This document shows positions 37,947-47,557 of a stretch of 64,000 bases of DNA, one piece after another. The notes under the pieces were generated by a model that searched no databases, was not told where the DNA came from, and saw only the letters and a list, made by a program, of their open reading frames with translations. Within the stretch, counting starts at the first letter, position 1, and each line of letters begins with the position of its first letter. The DNA is from an uncultured Bacteroidales bacterium. GTDB taxonomy: Bacteria; Bacteroidota; Bacteroidia; Bacteroidales; Bacteroidaceae. The DNA lies in NCBI GenBank assembly GCA_949297215.1, contig CASFRV010000001.1:434001-498000 (forward strand). Reading direction: 5' to 3'. The translations under genes were made by a program, and so were the position numbers.

Positions 37947-38693
37947 ATGAGAGATCTTGCAGAAGTCTGGCAACAGGCAAAAGCTGACTATCTGAAAAAG
38001 CATGGCTTCGGGGATATTTCCCTGAAAGCCGTGCTTTTTGATATGGATGGCGTTCTTTTCGATTCCATGCCGCTTCATGCATCGTCATGGAGACAGGTAT
38101 GCCAACGCTTCGGGTTGCACATATCTCCTGATGAGGCTTATCGTTTCGAGGGTCGCACGGGCGCATCAACTATCAACCTGCTTGTGAGGCGGGAGTGGGG
38201 ACGCGATGCCACGCCCGAGGAGGTGCGCGATATCTACGAGGAGAAATGCAAGCTTTTCAACGCCGCCGGCGAAGCCCCGCAGATGCCCGGCGCCGAGGCC
38301 TTGCTGCAAAAGGTCAGGCATGACGGGCTAGCGGCCCTGGTTGTGACGGGAAGCGGCCAATTGTCGTTGCTTCGCCGTTTGGAGTCGAACTTTCCCGGTA
38401 TCTTTTCGGCAGAAAAAATCATTTCGAGTAAGGATGTCGTTCACGGAAAGCCCTCGCCCGAGCCCTATCTGAAAGGATTGGAAAAGGCCGGCGTCCGTCC
38501 GTGGGAAGCCCTTGTCGTAGAAAACGCACCTTTGGGCGTGCGTGCCGGCGTTGCAGCCGGAGTGTTTACGGTGGCGCTCAACACAGGCCCTCTGCCCGAC
38601 GCAGCTTTGCTCAACGAGGGAGCCAACGCCTTGTTTCCCTCCATGCAGGCTTTTTGCGATGCCTGGGAGGCATTTTATGCTTCGATCGGATAG
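37947..38693 (+). CDS. HAD-superfamily hydrolase (beta-phosphoglucomutase-like)
   Basis: 248 residues. A 27-residue N-terminal helix precedes motif I DMDGVLFDS; motif II is VVTGSGQ, motif III Lys is in HGKPSPEPY and motif IV is VVENAPLGV. The cap contains FEGRTGAST, typical of sugar-phosphate-acting members. It lies 15 bases after pgi, suggesting a hexose-phosphate substrate (inference). Confidence 0.88.
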   Translation: MRDLAEVWQQAKADYLKKHGFGDISLKAVLFDMDGVLFDSMPLHASSWRQVCQRFGLHISPDEAYRFEGRTGASTINLLVRREWGRDATPEEVRDIYEEKCKLFNAAGEAPQMPGAEALLQKVRHDGLAALVVTGSGQLSLLRRLESNFPGIFSAEKIISSKDVVHGKPSPEPYLKGLEKAGVRPWEALVVENAPLGVRAGVAAGVFTVALNTGPLPDAALLNEGANALFPSMQAFCDAWEAFYASIG

Positions 38694-38730
38694 CGCCGGA
38701 TGGCAGTTTCGTTTTAATAAGAAGTTTAAG

Positions 38731-38773
38731 AAAAGGCTTCCCTGCAACGATAAGCGTTGAGGGAAGCCTTTTT
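38731..38773. terminator. Bidirectional terminator between the HAD gene and DUF1015
   Basis: aaaaggcttccctgcaacg pairs with cgttgagggaagccttttt, with a short loop and T runs on both strands, between converging genes. Confidence 0.85.
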
Positions 38774-38792
38774 CTTTTCAGCAGATGGATGC

Positions 38793-40040
38793 TTAGTCGA
38801 GTTTATGGATAACCAATCCGCTCCTCAACTTCGGTTCGAACCATGTAGCCTTTGGCGGCATGATTTTTCCGCTGTCTGCTATGTTCATGATCTGATCCAT
38901 GCTGACGGGGTAGAGGGCCAGGGCCATTTTCATTTCCCCGGAATCCACTCTTTTCTGCAATTCTTCCAAGCCTCTGAGACCACCGACGAAGTCGATGCGT
39001 TTGTCGGTGCGTAAGTCCTTGATGCCGAGTATTTCGTCCAGAATCAGGCGAGACGATATGTCCACGTCGAGCACGCCGATGGGATCCGACGGATCGTACG
39101 TGCCCGTGCGGGCCGTCAGGCGATACCACCGGCCTTCCAGATAGAGGGAAAATTCGTGCAGAGCCTGAGGCTTGTAGGGGCTGCTCCCCATGTCTGTCAC
39201 CTCAAAGTTCTTTTTCACGGCTTCCAGGAATTCCTGCGGCGTTTTCCCGTTCAAGTCCTTGACCACGCGGTTGTAGTCCAAGATGGTCAGCTGGTCGGAG
39301 GGGAAGCAGACGGCCATATAATAATTATACTCCTCGTTGCCTGTGTTGTTCGGGTTGTTGCGGGCTTTCTCCACCCCCACCAAAGCTGCGGCAGCCGAGC
39401 GGTGATGGCCGTCAGCAATATACAGAACATCCATTTGGTTGAACTGTTCCGTTATCTGCTGCTGGTCCGTTTTGTCGGCAATCACCCAAAACTGATGGCG
39501 GAAGCCGTCGATGGGAGCTACGAAGTCGTACTCAGGTTCGCTCTTCGCATATTTGTTGATGATGTCCGACAGAACGGGGTTGGGCCGGTAGGCAAAAAAC
39601 ACGGGCTCGATGTTGGCGTTTGTCATGCGCACGTGTTTCATCCGGTCCTCTTCTTTGTCTTTCCGGGTCAGCTCATGCTTTTTTATGTTGGCGTTCACGT
39701 AGTCGTCTATGTGGGCGCACAGCACGATGCCATACTGCGTATGTCCATTCATCGTCTGGGCATACAGATAGTAGTTTTCTTCCGCGTCCTGCACGAGCCA
39801 GCCGTTTTCCTGGAACTTCCTGAAAGCCTCGGCGCCGCTCTCATAAACGCGCGGGTCATACTCGCTTGTTCCCTCCGGGAAGTTGATTTCGGGTTTGGTG
39901 ATGTGGTAGAGCGATTTTTCGTTCGTACCGGCTTCTTTTCTCGCCTCTTCCGAGCTCAGAACGTCGTAGGGCCGGCATTCTACGTCCTCCACCAATTCTT
40001 GCGGCGGGCGGACGCCTTTGAATGGCTTGACTTTTATCAT
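38793..40040 (-). CDS. DUF1015 family protein
   Basis: 415 residues starting VKPFKGVRPPQ, with the family motif YIADGHHRSAAA at about 205-216 and VAPIDGFRHQFWVI before it. The family is SpoIIJ-unrelated and uncharacterised, with an HxxR-like conserved core suggesting an enzyme. It lies 18 bases after serA in a serC-serA-DUF1015 operon, so a role linked to serine metabolism is possible. Confidence 0.9.
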   Translation of the reverse strand: MIKVKPFKGVRPPQELVEDVECRPYDVLSSEEARKEAGTNEKSLYHITKPEINFPEGTSEYDPRVYESGAEAFRKFQENGWLVQDAEENYYLYAQTMNGHTQYGIVLCAHIDDYVNANIKKHELTRKDKEEDRMKHVRMTNANIEPVFFAYRPNPVLSDIINKYAKSEPEYDFVAPIDGFRHQFWVIADKTDQQQITEQFNQMDVLYIADGHHRSAAAALVGVEKARNNPNNTGNEEYNYYMAVCFPSDQLTILDYNRVVKDLNGKTPQEFLEAVKKNFEVTDMGSSPYKPQALHEFSLYLEGRWYRLTARTGTYDPSDPIGVLDVDISSRLILDEILGIKDLRTDKRIDFVGGLRGLEELQKRVDSGEMKMALALYPVSMDQIMNIADSGKIMPPKATWFEPKLRSGLVIHKLD

Positions 40041-40058
40041 AACCGTTCTCCTTTCCTG

Positions 40059-40979
40059 CTATTTGTTCACTTGGAATGTCGTGTCGCCCGTCTTAAAGAA
40101 AGCTTCGATCTGCCGGGCTGCGGCAATGCCGGCGTTGATGTTGGCCTCCGACGTCTGGGCACCCATTTTTTTAGGCGGAGCGAAATAGCGCATGCCGAAT
40201 GTGCTGATAAAGCCCTCGTGGTCCGAAACTTTCAGGTCGGAATAATATTTCAGGTCCTCGCGTTCTTCAAGCACTTTCTTCAGGTCGGCCTCGTTGATAA
40301 CCTCCTTGCGCGCCGTGTTGACCAGGATGGCGCCTTTTTTCATGCGGCTCAGCAGGGCATAGTTGATGCTTTCCTTCGTTTGCGCGTTGGCCGGGATATG
40401 CAGGCTGACGATGTCGCATTGCTCGAAGAGTTCTTCCGCGGTTTTTGCCACGCGGAAACCTGCTTTGCTGATTTTTTCGGGATGGTTGGTCGGCGAGTAA
40501 GCCACCACTTCCATGCCGAAACCTGTGGCTATACGCGCCACGTTTTGGGCCACAGCCCCGAAGGCCATCAGGCCTATCGTTTTGCCTTTCAGCTCGGTTC
40601 CCGTTTTTCCGTTAAACTGCGAGCGCACGGCAAACAGCAGCAGACCAAACACGAGTTCGGCCACGGCGTTGGAGTTTTGGCCGGGCGTATTCATCACGAC
40701 GACGCCTTTCTCCGAAGCTGCTTTCAGGTCTATGTTGTCGTAGCCGGCTCCTGCGCGCACCACGATTTTCAGTTGTGCGGCTGCGGCCAGCACTTCGGCG
40801 TCCACGATGTCGCTGCGCACAATCAGGGCGTCGGCGTCTTTCACGGCAACCAGCAGTTGTTGTTTTTCCGTGTATTTTTCCAGCAGGGCCAATTCGTCTC
40901 CAGCTTGCTTTACGACGTCGGAGATGCCTTGAATGGCAACGGGGGCAAATGGTTTTTCAGTAGCAACTAATACTTTCAT
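40059..40979 (-). CDS. serA: D-3-phosphoglycerate dehydrogenase, short lysine-type
   Basis: First step of serine synthesis. 306 residues from ATG 40979, so only the catalytic and NAD domains are present; the ACT regulatory domain of E. coli SerA is missing. NAD-binding segment GLMAFGAVAQNVA (137-149) and catalytic Arg224 in NTARKEVI are seen. The usual catalytic His before Gly-Ala is Lys271 (PKKMGAQT), as described for type IIIK enzymes of Entamoeba and Bacteroides. Confidence 0.94.
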   Translation of the reverse strand: MKVLVATEKPFAPVAIQGISDVVKQAGDELALLEKYTEKQQLLVAVKDADALIVRSDIVDAEVLAAAAQLKIVVRAGAGYDNIDLKAASEKGVVVMNTPGQNSNAVAELVFGLLLFAVRSQFNGKTGTELKGKTIGLMAFGAVAQNVARIATGFGMEVVAYSPTNHPEKISKAGFRVAKTAEELFEQCDIVSLHIPANAQTKESINYALLSRMKKGAILVNTARKEVINEADLKKVLEEREDLKYYSDLKVSDHEGFISTFGMRYFAPPKKMGAQTSEANINAGIAAARQIEAFFKTGDTTFQVNK

Positions 40980-41097
40980 TTTGTTTTTCTTTAAGCAGGC
41001 AAGCAAATAAGCCGTTCGTCCTGACTGTGTCTTTCGCGTCGGAAAGAGAATGGGATAAAAGGGCGAAGAGCGGCCTATTTGCTTGCCGAAATGATTT

Positions 41098-42168
41098 TTA
41101 ATGTTGAGCTTCAAATTCTTTCATGCAGGCCACGAGGGCTTCAACGCCTTCGACGGGCATGGCGTTGTAGCACGATGCGCGGAAGCCGCCGACGGAGCGG
41201 TGTCCCTTGATGCCCACCATGCCTTTCGTGCCGGCAAATTGCAGGAATTCGCTTTCGAGTTCCTTATATTCGTCGCTCATCACGAAGCAGATGTTCATGA
41301 GCGAGCGGTCTTCTGCGGCAGCCGTGCCTTTAAAGAGTTTGTTTCTGTCGATTTCGTCATACAGGATGGCGGCACGCTTCTGAGCCAGTTTTTCCATCTC
41401 GCCCACGCCACCTTTCTCCTTGATCCAAAGCAACGTTTGCAGAGCGCAGTAGATGGGAACGACGGGCGGCGTGTTAAACATGGAGCCCTTTTCGATGTGT
41501 GTGCGGTAGTCGAGCATCGTAGGTATCGGCCGCGTCACTTTTCCCAAGATGTCGTCGCGCACGATGACAAACGTAACGCCGGCCATCGACAGGTTCTTTT
41601 GTGCACCGCCGTAGATCAAAGCATATTTAGAGACGTCGATCGGGCGAGAGAAGATGTCGGACGACATATCGGCTACCAAAGGCACGGGCGAGTCGAGGTC
41701 CTTGCGGATTTCCGTTCCGTAAATGGTGTTATTCGTCGTGATATGGAAATAATCGGCGTCCGTGGGTACGGTATAGTCCTTGGGTATGTAGGTGTAGTTT
41801 TGTTCGGCCGACGATGCCACTTCCACCACTTCGCCGAAGAGCTTGGCTTCTTTCAGCGCCTTCTTGGCCCATACACCGGTGTTGAGGTAAGCGGCCTTTT
41901 TTTCCATAAGGTTATACGGCACCATGCAGAACTGCATGCTGGCACCGCCGCCCAGGAATAACACGGAGTAGCCTTCCGGGATGTTCAGGATTTCCTTGAA
42001 GAGCGCCTGGGCTTGGTCCATGACGGCCTGGAAGTCCTTTGAGCGGTGGCTGATTTCCATTAACGACAAACCGATACCTTGAAAATCCTTGCAGGCTTCT
42101 GCTGTTGCGTTGATTACTTGCGGGGGCAGAATAGAGGGGCCTGCCCCGAAATTATACTTTTTTGCCAT
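41098..42168 (-). CDS. serC: Phosphoserine aminotransferase
   Basis: PLP enzyme converting 3-phosphohydroxypyruvate to phosphoserine (and acting in PLP synthesis in some bacteria). 356 residues: [15 protein letters not shown] start, [18 protein letters not shown], and the PLP Lys in [12 protein letters not shown]. First gene of the serC-serA-DUF1015 operon; about 120 bases separate it from the serA start. Confidence 0.97.
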   Translation of the reverse strand: MAKKYNFGAGPSILPPQVINATAEACKDFQGIGLSLMEISHRSKDFQAVMDQAQALFKEILNIPEGYSVLFLGGGASMQFCMVPYNLMEKKAAYLNTGVWAKKALKEAKLFGEVVEVASSAEQNYTYIPKDYTVPTDADYFHITTNNTIYGTEIRKDLDSPVPLVADMSSDIFSRPIDVSKYALIYGGAQKNLSMAGVTFVIVRDDILGKVTRPIPTMLDYRTHIEKGSMFNTPPVVPIYCALQTLLWIKEKGGVGEMEKLAQKRAAILYDEIDRNKLFKGTAAAEDRSLMNICFVMSDEYKELESEFLQFAGTKGMVGIKGHRSVGGFRASCYNAMPVEGVEALVACMKEFEAQH

Positions 42169-42384
42169 GATTGTAAGTGTAAAGAAATGTATGTTTTTAT
42201 CTTCATGGCGAATGTAGGGCGTTTATTCTTCTCCTGCAAACAAAAAAACATGTTTTTAGGCAGCTTCTTGCGCAAAAAGCCCGAATTTGTCCCTTTTCCT
42301 GCGGGCATCCGCAGGCAGCGTGTTGAGTTTGTAAAACCGAGTTGTCAATTGAGAAATGGTTTTTATGGGCAACAGAGCGCGTGC

Positions 42385-43311
42385 TTATACGAATAAATGA
42401 AAAATCCGCCACAGGCCGCGCACGTTTTGTCCGGCGGCGGCGAGAAGCGCGGCGGCAAGCGTGCGAAAGCTCCGCCCCACGGGCAGGCCTGCCACCGTGC
42501 GGAGCGTCAGGGCCGCCTCGACCGTCAGGCCCGATGCCAGGTATTGCCCGGCCAGCAGGGTGGTTTTTGCATACAGGGCCTTGTAGGCCCGTTGCTTTTC
42601 CTTTCCGTCGGTTGCCAGGCGGTCGATGTCCTCTTTCACGGCAGCGATGCTTTGCAGCAGCGGCCCGAAATCGTGGGCAATGCTTTTCCCGGAAATGCTG
42701 TCGGCGTGCTGATAGATGTGGTGAAAGTGCTTGTCTCTGACCCATCGCAGCCGGGGGACATGCAGCAAGAGACGGGTGCCCATTTCCCAGTCGTTCCAGC
42801 GGGGCAGCGCCTCGTTCCAGCCGCCACAATTCTCGAAAAATCTTTTTTCCACGATGTAGCTTTGCGTCGAAAGCATCGAAGTGAGGATATGGTCGGCTGC
42901 CGAGGCCGTATAGCGTACGTCGCGGTTCACCTGCCGGCCGTCGGGCATCACCATGGTGGTCGGTGCGCATACCATGTCGGCGGGCAGCAGACCGACGGCC
43001 TCTTCCAAAAACGTTTCGCCCATTTCGTCGTCGCTGTCGAAGAAGTAAAGATATTCTCCTGTGGCTGCCCGCACCCCTCTGTTCCTGCATGCGCAGCAGC
43101 CGCGCCTGGCCTCGTCCAGGCAGACGACGCTGAAACCGGCTGCCTGGTGTTCATTTTTAAACGCCATGCACAGCCGGCGTGAACTGTCGGCCGAGCCGTT
43201 GTCCACCAGCACGATTTCGAGCGGGCGATACCTCTGCCGCACCAGCGAACGGAAGAGGCGGGGCAGGTATGCCTCGCGGTTGTAGACGGGGATGATGATG
43301 GAAATGAGCAT
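42385..43311 (-). CDS. Glycosyltransferase family 2
   Basis: 308 residues from ATG 43311; the frame stays open upstream through the next gene but has no family similarity there. GT-A start LISIIIPVYNREAYLPRLF, VDNGSADSS, and the metal-binding FDSDDEMGE match GT2. A basic amphipathic C-terminus may bind membrane. Last gene of the minus-strand cassette, starting 10 bases after the previous gene's stop. Sugar donor and acceptor are unknown. Confidence 0.92.
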   Translation of the reverse strand: MLISIIIPVYNREAYLPRLFRSLVRQRYRPLEIVLVDNGSADSSRRLCMAFKNEHQAAGFSVVCLDEARRGCCACRNRGVRAATGEYLYFFDSDDEMGETFLEEAVGLLPADMVCAPTTMVMPDGRQVNRDVRYTASAADHILTSMLSTQSYIVEKRFFENCGGWNEALPRWNDWEMGTRLLLHVPRLRWVRDKHFHHIYQHADSISGKSIAHDFGPLLQSIAAVKEDIDRLATDGKEKQRAYKALYAKTTLLAGQYLASGLTVEAALTLRTVAGLPVGRSFRTLAAALLAAAGQNVRGLWRIFHLFV

Positions 43312-43321
43312 GGCTTTGCGT

Positions 43322-44137
43322 TTAGCGCGCCGTCCTCGCGTGCGTTTTCCAGATATAGGCAGCGCCGGCAAGCATGTCGGCGAGCGAGCGCAGGCGCCGG
43401 CCCCGGCGGATGAGGGGCACGTGGCGCAGGATGCGCAGCAGGGCTTCGGGGGCAGGGTAGCAGTAGGCCAGCACGGCTCCCTTGGCCCGGCGCACGGCAG
43501 CTTCTTCGTAAAACTTCTGTCCCGTCGTATGCGCGTTTTCCGTGGCGCAGAGCACGATGGGGAAGTAGACGATGCGCAACCCGTTGCGGCAGGCATCGCA
43601 CAGGAAGACCTCTTCCTCGCCACAGCCAAGGCGGCCGGAGCCCAAGCCGAAGCGTTCGTCGAACCGCGGCAGGGCGGGCGAGAGGCGGAGAGCCAGTTCG
43701 AAGGAGGTGACATACGCGCCCCGGGGGCGTTTTTCATACTCGAACGGGGCGGCGGCATAGGCCTTGATGGGCTTTCCCCGCATGTCGGTGGCCTGGAAGC
43801 AGGCAATGTCGACGTCCGGGTGCTTGTCGAACACGGCGATGGCCCCTTCGAGCCTGGCTTTCGTATAGCTCACGTCGTCGTCGCCTATCACGGCCAGCTC
43901 CGTGCGGCATAGGCCGATGGCATGGTTGCGGTTGGCCGAAAGGCCGCGTCCGGCCAAGGGGTGAAAAGAAGCGTCGGGGCGTTCTTGCAGCCAGCGGGGA
44001 GCCTGCGGTGCCGCGTCGGTTGCCGCATATTGGCAGGAAAAAACGTAGATCACGCCGTCGGCCGCGGGGTATTGCTCCGGCCGCAGCGCGTCCAGGCGCT
44101 CGCTCATGGTGCAGACCAGTACGCTCAGGCGCTCCAT
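43322..44137 (-). CDS. GT2-like glycosyltransferase, paralogue of the next upstream gene
   Basis: 271 residues. Starts LSVLVCTMSERLDALRP, with GRGLSANRNHAI, VIGDDDVSY (DDD metal motif), [11 protein letters not shown] and CGEEEVF. These landmarks appear in the same order in the protein at 44145-44951, so the two are tandem paralogues. The N-terminus lacks the usual (I/V)xVxxYN pattern. Probably adds sugars to a surface glycan; specificity unknown. Confidence 0.85.
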   Translation of the reverse strand: MERLSVLVCTMSERLDALRPEQYPAADGVIYVFSCQYAATDAAPQAPRWLQERPDASFHPLAGRGLSANRNHAIGLCRTELAVIGDDDVSYTKARLEGAIAVFDKHPDVDIACFQATDMRGKPIKAYAAAPFEYEKRPRGAYVTSFELALRLSPALPRFDERFGLGSGRLGCGEEEVFLCDACRNGLRIVYFPIVLCATENAHTTGQKFYEEAAVRRAKGAVLAYCYPAPEALLRILRHVPLIRRGRRLRSLADMLAGAAYIWKTHARTAR

Positions 44138-44144
44138 CCTTTGT

Positions 44145-44951
44145 CTATTTGGTTCGCCGGATGTAGTTGATACCTTCTATGAGGTGGCGGAACATGGGCC
44201 AGAAGTGGCTCATCTTCTGCGAGGCGGCGTTCATGGCAAAGCGCAGGCAAAGCCACCAGGCCCGCTTGCCATATTTATAATAGGTGATGGCCCCTTTGCT
44301 CCGTTGCACGCCGGCGTCGACGTAGATGAGCGATTTTTTCAGCATCGTGGACGTCTCCACCACCTTCTCGGGGAAATAGTAGATTTGCAGGTGGGCCTTG
44401 AAGGCATCTTCCATCCATATTTCTTCCTCGCCGCAGGTCAGGAAGCGCGTGCCCAAGCCGAAACGCTCGTCGAAGCGGACGGTGCCCTGCACCTTGCTGC
44501 GGCGGCACGCCATCTCGATGATGGAGATGGAATGGCAGGGCTCGCTGCCGGTGAGGCGGCAGGCCTGTTCGGGATAGTCTTTCAGCAGCTTTCCTGTGTA
44601 GGTGCTGGCGCGCATGAACGCCACGTCCACTTCGGGATGCTCCGAGAAGAGGCGGAAGATGTAGTCGAACGAATGCTCGCAGAAGCGGGTGTCGTCGTCG
44701 GCAAACATGACCAGGTCGGCCGTGGCCTTTTCCATGGCCAGGTTGCGGTTGGCCGAAAGGCCCTTGCCGTGGTGCTTGTAGAGGACCACGTCGGGGCGCG
44801 AGCGTAACGACTTGGGTATGAGCTCCAAGTAGCGTTCATCCGTGTATTGGTACGATATGACGTAGCGTACGTCGGGATGAACGGGGCGCAGCAACTCGTC
44901 GATGCGCACGATGCCCTTGTTCAAAGAGCAGATAAGGACGTCGAGGGTCAT
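44145..44951 (-). CDS. GT2-like glycosyltransferase
   Basis: 268 residues: [51 protein letters not shown] and CGEEEIW. Its ATG overlaps the aminotransferase stop by 4 bases (44948-44951), indicating coupled translation, and the paralogous glycosyltransferase follows 7 bases after its stop. The DDD motif and following GEE are expected to hold the metal and nucleotide-sugar. Confidence 0.87.
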   Translation of the reverse strand: MTLDVLICSLNKGIVRIDELLRPVHPDVRYVISYQYTDERYLELIPKSLRSRPDVVLYKHHGKGLSANRNLAMEKATADLVMFADDDTRFCEHSFDYIFRLFSEHPEVDVAFMRASTYTGKLLKDYPEQACRLTGSEPCHSISIIEMACRRSKVQGTVRFDERFGLGTRFLTCGEEEIWMEDAFKAHLQIYYFPEKVVETSTMLKKSLIYVDAGVQRSKGAITYYKYGKRAWWLCLRFAMNAASQKMSHFWPMFRHLIEGINYIRRTK

Positions 44952-46054
44952 TTTCTGAAAAGGTTGAGTGATTCTACGATGTAGTTGATCTCGTCTGGCG
45001 CGAGCGTGGGGCCTATGGGCAGGCTCAGCTCGCAGGCGGCAGCCCGCTCGGCCACGGGAAAAGTCAGCCCGCTCATCGCGCCGTAGGCCGGCTGCCGGTG
45101 TATCGGCCGGGGATAGTGGGTCAGCGTCTGGATGCCCCGTTCGGCCAGGTAGTGGTGCAGCTCGTCGCGCCGTTCGGTCATCACCGGGTAGATGTGAAAT
45201 ACGCTGCCGGCCGTCCGGCCTCCGTAGGGCGTCTGTATGAGCGGGTTGTCTATGTGGCTGCCATAGTAGGCCGCAATGGCCTGTCGCGCAGCGTTCTGTC
45301 GGTCCAGGTCGGAGAGCTTGACGCTCAGGGCAGCTGCCTGTATCTCGTCCAGACGGCTGTTCAGGCCCCGGTGAGTGTGTAGGTACTTTTCCTTAGCTCC
45401 GTAGTTGGCCAGCTCTCTCACCCGCCGGGCCAGCTCTTCGTTGCTTGTGACGACGGCACCCCCGTCGCCCAGTGCGCCCAGGTTTTTTCCGGGATAGAAG
45501 CTGAAGGCGGCAGCATCGCCCAGACTGCCGGCCCGCCGCCCGTTGTAGAGGGCGCCGTGGGCCTGGGCGCTGTCTTCTACGATTTTCAGGCCGTGCCGTG
45601 CCGCCACGTCGGCCAGGGCGTCCATGTTGCACACCTTGCCATACAGATGAACGGGCAACAGGGCGCGCGTACGCGGGGTGACGGCGCGTTCGGCTGCCTG
45701 CGGGTCGATGAGAAAGTCGTCGGCGGCGATGTCGCACAGCACGGGCGTGAGCCCTGCCCGCGACACAGCTTCGGCAGATGCGATGAAAGTGAAGGCCGGC
45801 ACGACAATTTCGTCGCCCTCCTGCCATCCTTCCAGTTGTTTCATGGCCAGCAAAATCAGCGTGATGGCATCCAGCCCGTTGCCCACGCCGACGCAGTGGC
45901 GCGTGCCGCAGAAGCGGGCAAACGCCTCTTCGAAACGGGCTGTTTCCTCGCCGTGGAGGTAGCGGCCGGAACGCACCGTACGACCGATTGCCTCCGAAAG
46001 GAGCGGTTCGGACAGGGCGTTGATTTGTTTCAGGTCGAGATAGGGTATGTTCAT
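44948..46054 (-). CDS. DegT/DnrJ-family sugar aminotransferase (FdtB/QdtB-like)
   Basis: 368 residues; a PLP enzyme. [10 protein letters not shown] start, [36 protein letters not shown] and the PLP Lys in [17 protein letters not shown]. Next to a FdtA-like ketoisomerase, its likely reaction is transamination of a dTDP-3-keto-6-deoxyhexose to the 3-amino sugar. Assignment to Fdt versus Qdt (fucose or quinovose configuration) cannot be made by eye. Confidence 0.92.
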   Translation of the reverse strand: MNIPYLDLKQINALSEPLLSEAIGRTVRSGRYLHGEETARFEEAFARFCGTRHCVGVGNGLDAITLILLAMKQLEGWQEGDEIVVPAFTFIASAEAVSRAGLTPVLCDIAADDFLIDPQAAERAVTPRTRALLPVHLYGKVCNMDALADVAARHGLKIVEDSAQAHGALYNGRRAGSLGDAAAFSFYPGKNLGALGDGGAVVTSNEELARRVRELANYGAKEKYLHTHRGLNSRLDEIQAAALSVKLSDLDRQNAARQAIAAYYGSHIDNPLIQTPYGGRTAGSVFHIYPVMTERRDELHHYLAERGIQTLTHYPRPIHRQPAYGAMSGLTFPVAERAAACELSLPIGPTLAPDEINYIVESLNLFRK

Positions 46055-46064
46055 GTCAGTTGTT

Positions 46065-47027
46065 TCAGAGCTTTATGGTGTACGTGTCGTAGCATACGGC
46101 CCGTCCGCCGAAGCCTTCTTTCTGAAAAATGAGGCCTTCGTTCAGGACGGTGCCGCCCTGCTCCGTGGATATGCCGAAATCGAGGTAGCGGCGGCCGGCA
46201 AAACGGCCGTCGATGAGCGTGGCAAAGAGCAGGTCGAGGGCGCCGCAGGCTCGCCCTTCGTTGCCGGCGGCAATGTATTGTATGTGGACCACGGCGGGCG
46301 TCACGTAGGCCAGGCAGCCGCCCAGCACGGTGCCTTGTGGCGAGCGCACCACGAAGAGGCGCATCTCTTCCTTGAAGCGCGAGCGGAGCAGGCTGATTTC
46401 GCGCAGCGTGTGGACGGGGCGCGTGTGGTGGCGCGTGGCGAGCACGTCGGTCAGGATGGCCCAGAAATCGGCCAAAGCGGCTTCGGGGTCTCCCGTGCGG
46501 CAGTTGTCGACGGTGAGGCCCGCGCGCCGGGCCTTGGCAGCCTTGCGCCTGCGCAGGGCCGAAAGCGGCAGGGCGCACGTCAGGTCGACGGCCGTCGAGA
46601 CGGCCCGGGCCGAAAGCACGGCTCCGGCCCGGAACAGGGCGTAGAGCTCCTCTTCGCAAGGATAGGTGTGGTAGATAGGGGGCACAGGCTTGTAGATAAA
46701 CGTGTCGGCCCCCAGCCGGCGATAGGTCTCCCGTGCGGCACCGAGCATTTCGAGCGCCACGGCCGTCGTCACCTCGGGTGTGCAGACGAGGCCGCCGTAC
46801 GTCAGGCCGCCGTGCGTCTCCACCTGCCGCTGCGCAGCCTTGAAATTGGCCGGCAGGCAGGCCACACACTTGCCGCGGTCGGTCAGGAAGAGCAGGGAGC
46901 AGTCGGCAAAGCGGTCTTTGTGGTAGTCCATGTAGTCGCGCCGGAAAAGGAACGTGCCGTTTCGCGCCGCGTCGACGGTTGCGTCCCACAGCTCCTTGCG
47001 GTCAGGGGTGTAGCGGACGGTCTGCAT
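46065..47027 (-). CDS. GNAT/FemAB-like N-acyltransferase
   Basis: 320 residues. The N-terminus [32 protein letters not shown] and a C-terminal GNAT-type core ([38 protein letters not shown]) fit the acyltransferases often seen beside FdtA/FdtB genes in Bacteroides polysaccharide loci. It probably acylates the amino sugar. Its start overlaps the end of the ketoisomerase gene by 26 bases. Confidence 0.85.
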   Translation of the reverse strand: MQTVRYTPDRKELWDATVDAARNGTFLFRRDYMDYHKDRFADCSLLFLTDRGKCVACLPANFKAAQRQVETHGGLTYGGLVCTPEVTTAVALEMLGAARETYRRLGADTFIYKPVPPIYHTYPCEEELYALFRAGAVLSARAVSTAVDLTCALPLSALRRRKAAKARRAGLTVDNCRTGDPEAALADFWAILTDVLATRHHTRPVHTLREISLLRSRFKEEMRLFVVRSPQGTVLGGCLAYVTPAVVHIQYIAAGNEGRACGALDLLFATLIDGRFAGRRYLDFGISTEQGGTVLNEGLIFQKEGFGGRAVCYDTYTIKL

Positions 47028-47457
47028 CGTGCATCTCCTTCTTGTAGTCGTCGTAATTGTCGATGTATCCCCGCTTGTCGTATTTTTGCGAAGCCATGCA
47101 GAGGCAGACGGCGCCCGGCGTAAACGAGTGGAGCCGGCACCAGACCATCTGCGGTACGAACAGGCCCTGCTCCGGCCGGTCCATAAGGAGGTCGGCCGTG
47201 TGGCGACCGTCGGACACCTCGACGCGGAAGCTGCCGTGTACGGGGATCAGAATTTCCTGGCAGGTGCGGTGGGCGTGCGTGCCGCGCTCCTGCCCGTCGG
47301 GCACGTTGTAAATCCAGAACGTGCGCACGATGCGGAAGGGCAGGCGGGGCGAGTTTTCAAGAAAGCTCAGCGTGCCCCGCTCGTCTGTCGTCGTCGAAAA
47401 AGTGTAGAGGCGGCAGCCCCCCGGGAGGGCCGGAACGAAGTCTTGTTTCTCCTGCAT
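47002..47457 (-). CDS. FdtA/QdtA-like dTDP-6-deoxy-hexos-4-ulose 3,4-ketoisomerase
   Basis: 151-residue single cupin (WxcM-like). RGTHAH (catalytic His pair at about 61 and 63), YNVPDGQERG, LIPVHGSFRVEV and CLCMASQKYDKRGYI are typical. It moves the keto group of dTDP-4-keto-6-deoxyglucose from C4 to C3 for the aminotransferase. ATG 47457 is preferred to 47508 because a -7 box lies between them. First gene of the cassette. Confidence 0.9.
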   Translation of the reverse strand: MQEKQDFVPALPGGCRLYTFSTTTDERGTLSFLENSPRLPFRIVRTFWIYNVPDGQERGTHAHRTCQEILIPVHGSFRVEVSDGRHTADLLMDRPEQGLFVPQMVWCRLHSFTPGAVCLCMASQKYDKRGYIDNYDDYKKEMHDADRPLHP

Positions 47458-47474
47458 GTTTTTGGTTTTGTTTA

Positions 47475-47482
47475 CAAAGGTA
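47475..47482 (-). promoter_or_regulatory. -7 box (TACCTTTG) of the glycan cassette
   Basis: Exact minus-strand TAnnTTTG match, 17 bases before ATG 47457. This spacing is usual in the window and decides the start. Confidence 0.6.
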
Positions 47483-47518
47483 TGTTTTTCCTCGTACATA
47501 AGCCCCATCTGCTCCCTG

Positions 47519-47557
47519 ATAAATGAAATATCCCGCCTTGAAAAATGAAAATGCCGC
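47519..47557. repeat. Short tandem-like repeat at the cassette edge
   Basis: ataaatgaaatatcccgcc is followed by the similar aaaaatgaaaatgccgcc. A third similar 18-mer (ataaatgaaaaatccgcc) lies at 42393-42410 near the other end of the cassette, inside the last codons of the glycosyltransferase. Apart from these repeats and two promoter boxes, nothing was seen in 47483-47723. Confidence 0.4.

Noticed and set aside
43312-43806. N-terminal extension of the GT2 protein to 473 residues
   Set aside because: The extension overlaps the next glycosyltransferase in another frame and has a Ser/Pro/Arg/Cys-rich shadow composition; the GT2 domain starts at 43311.
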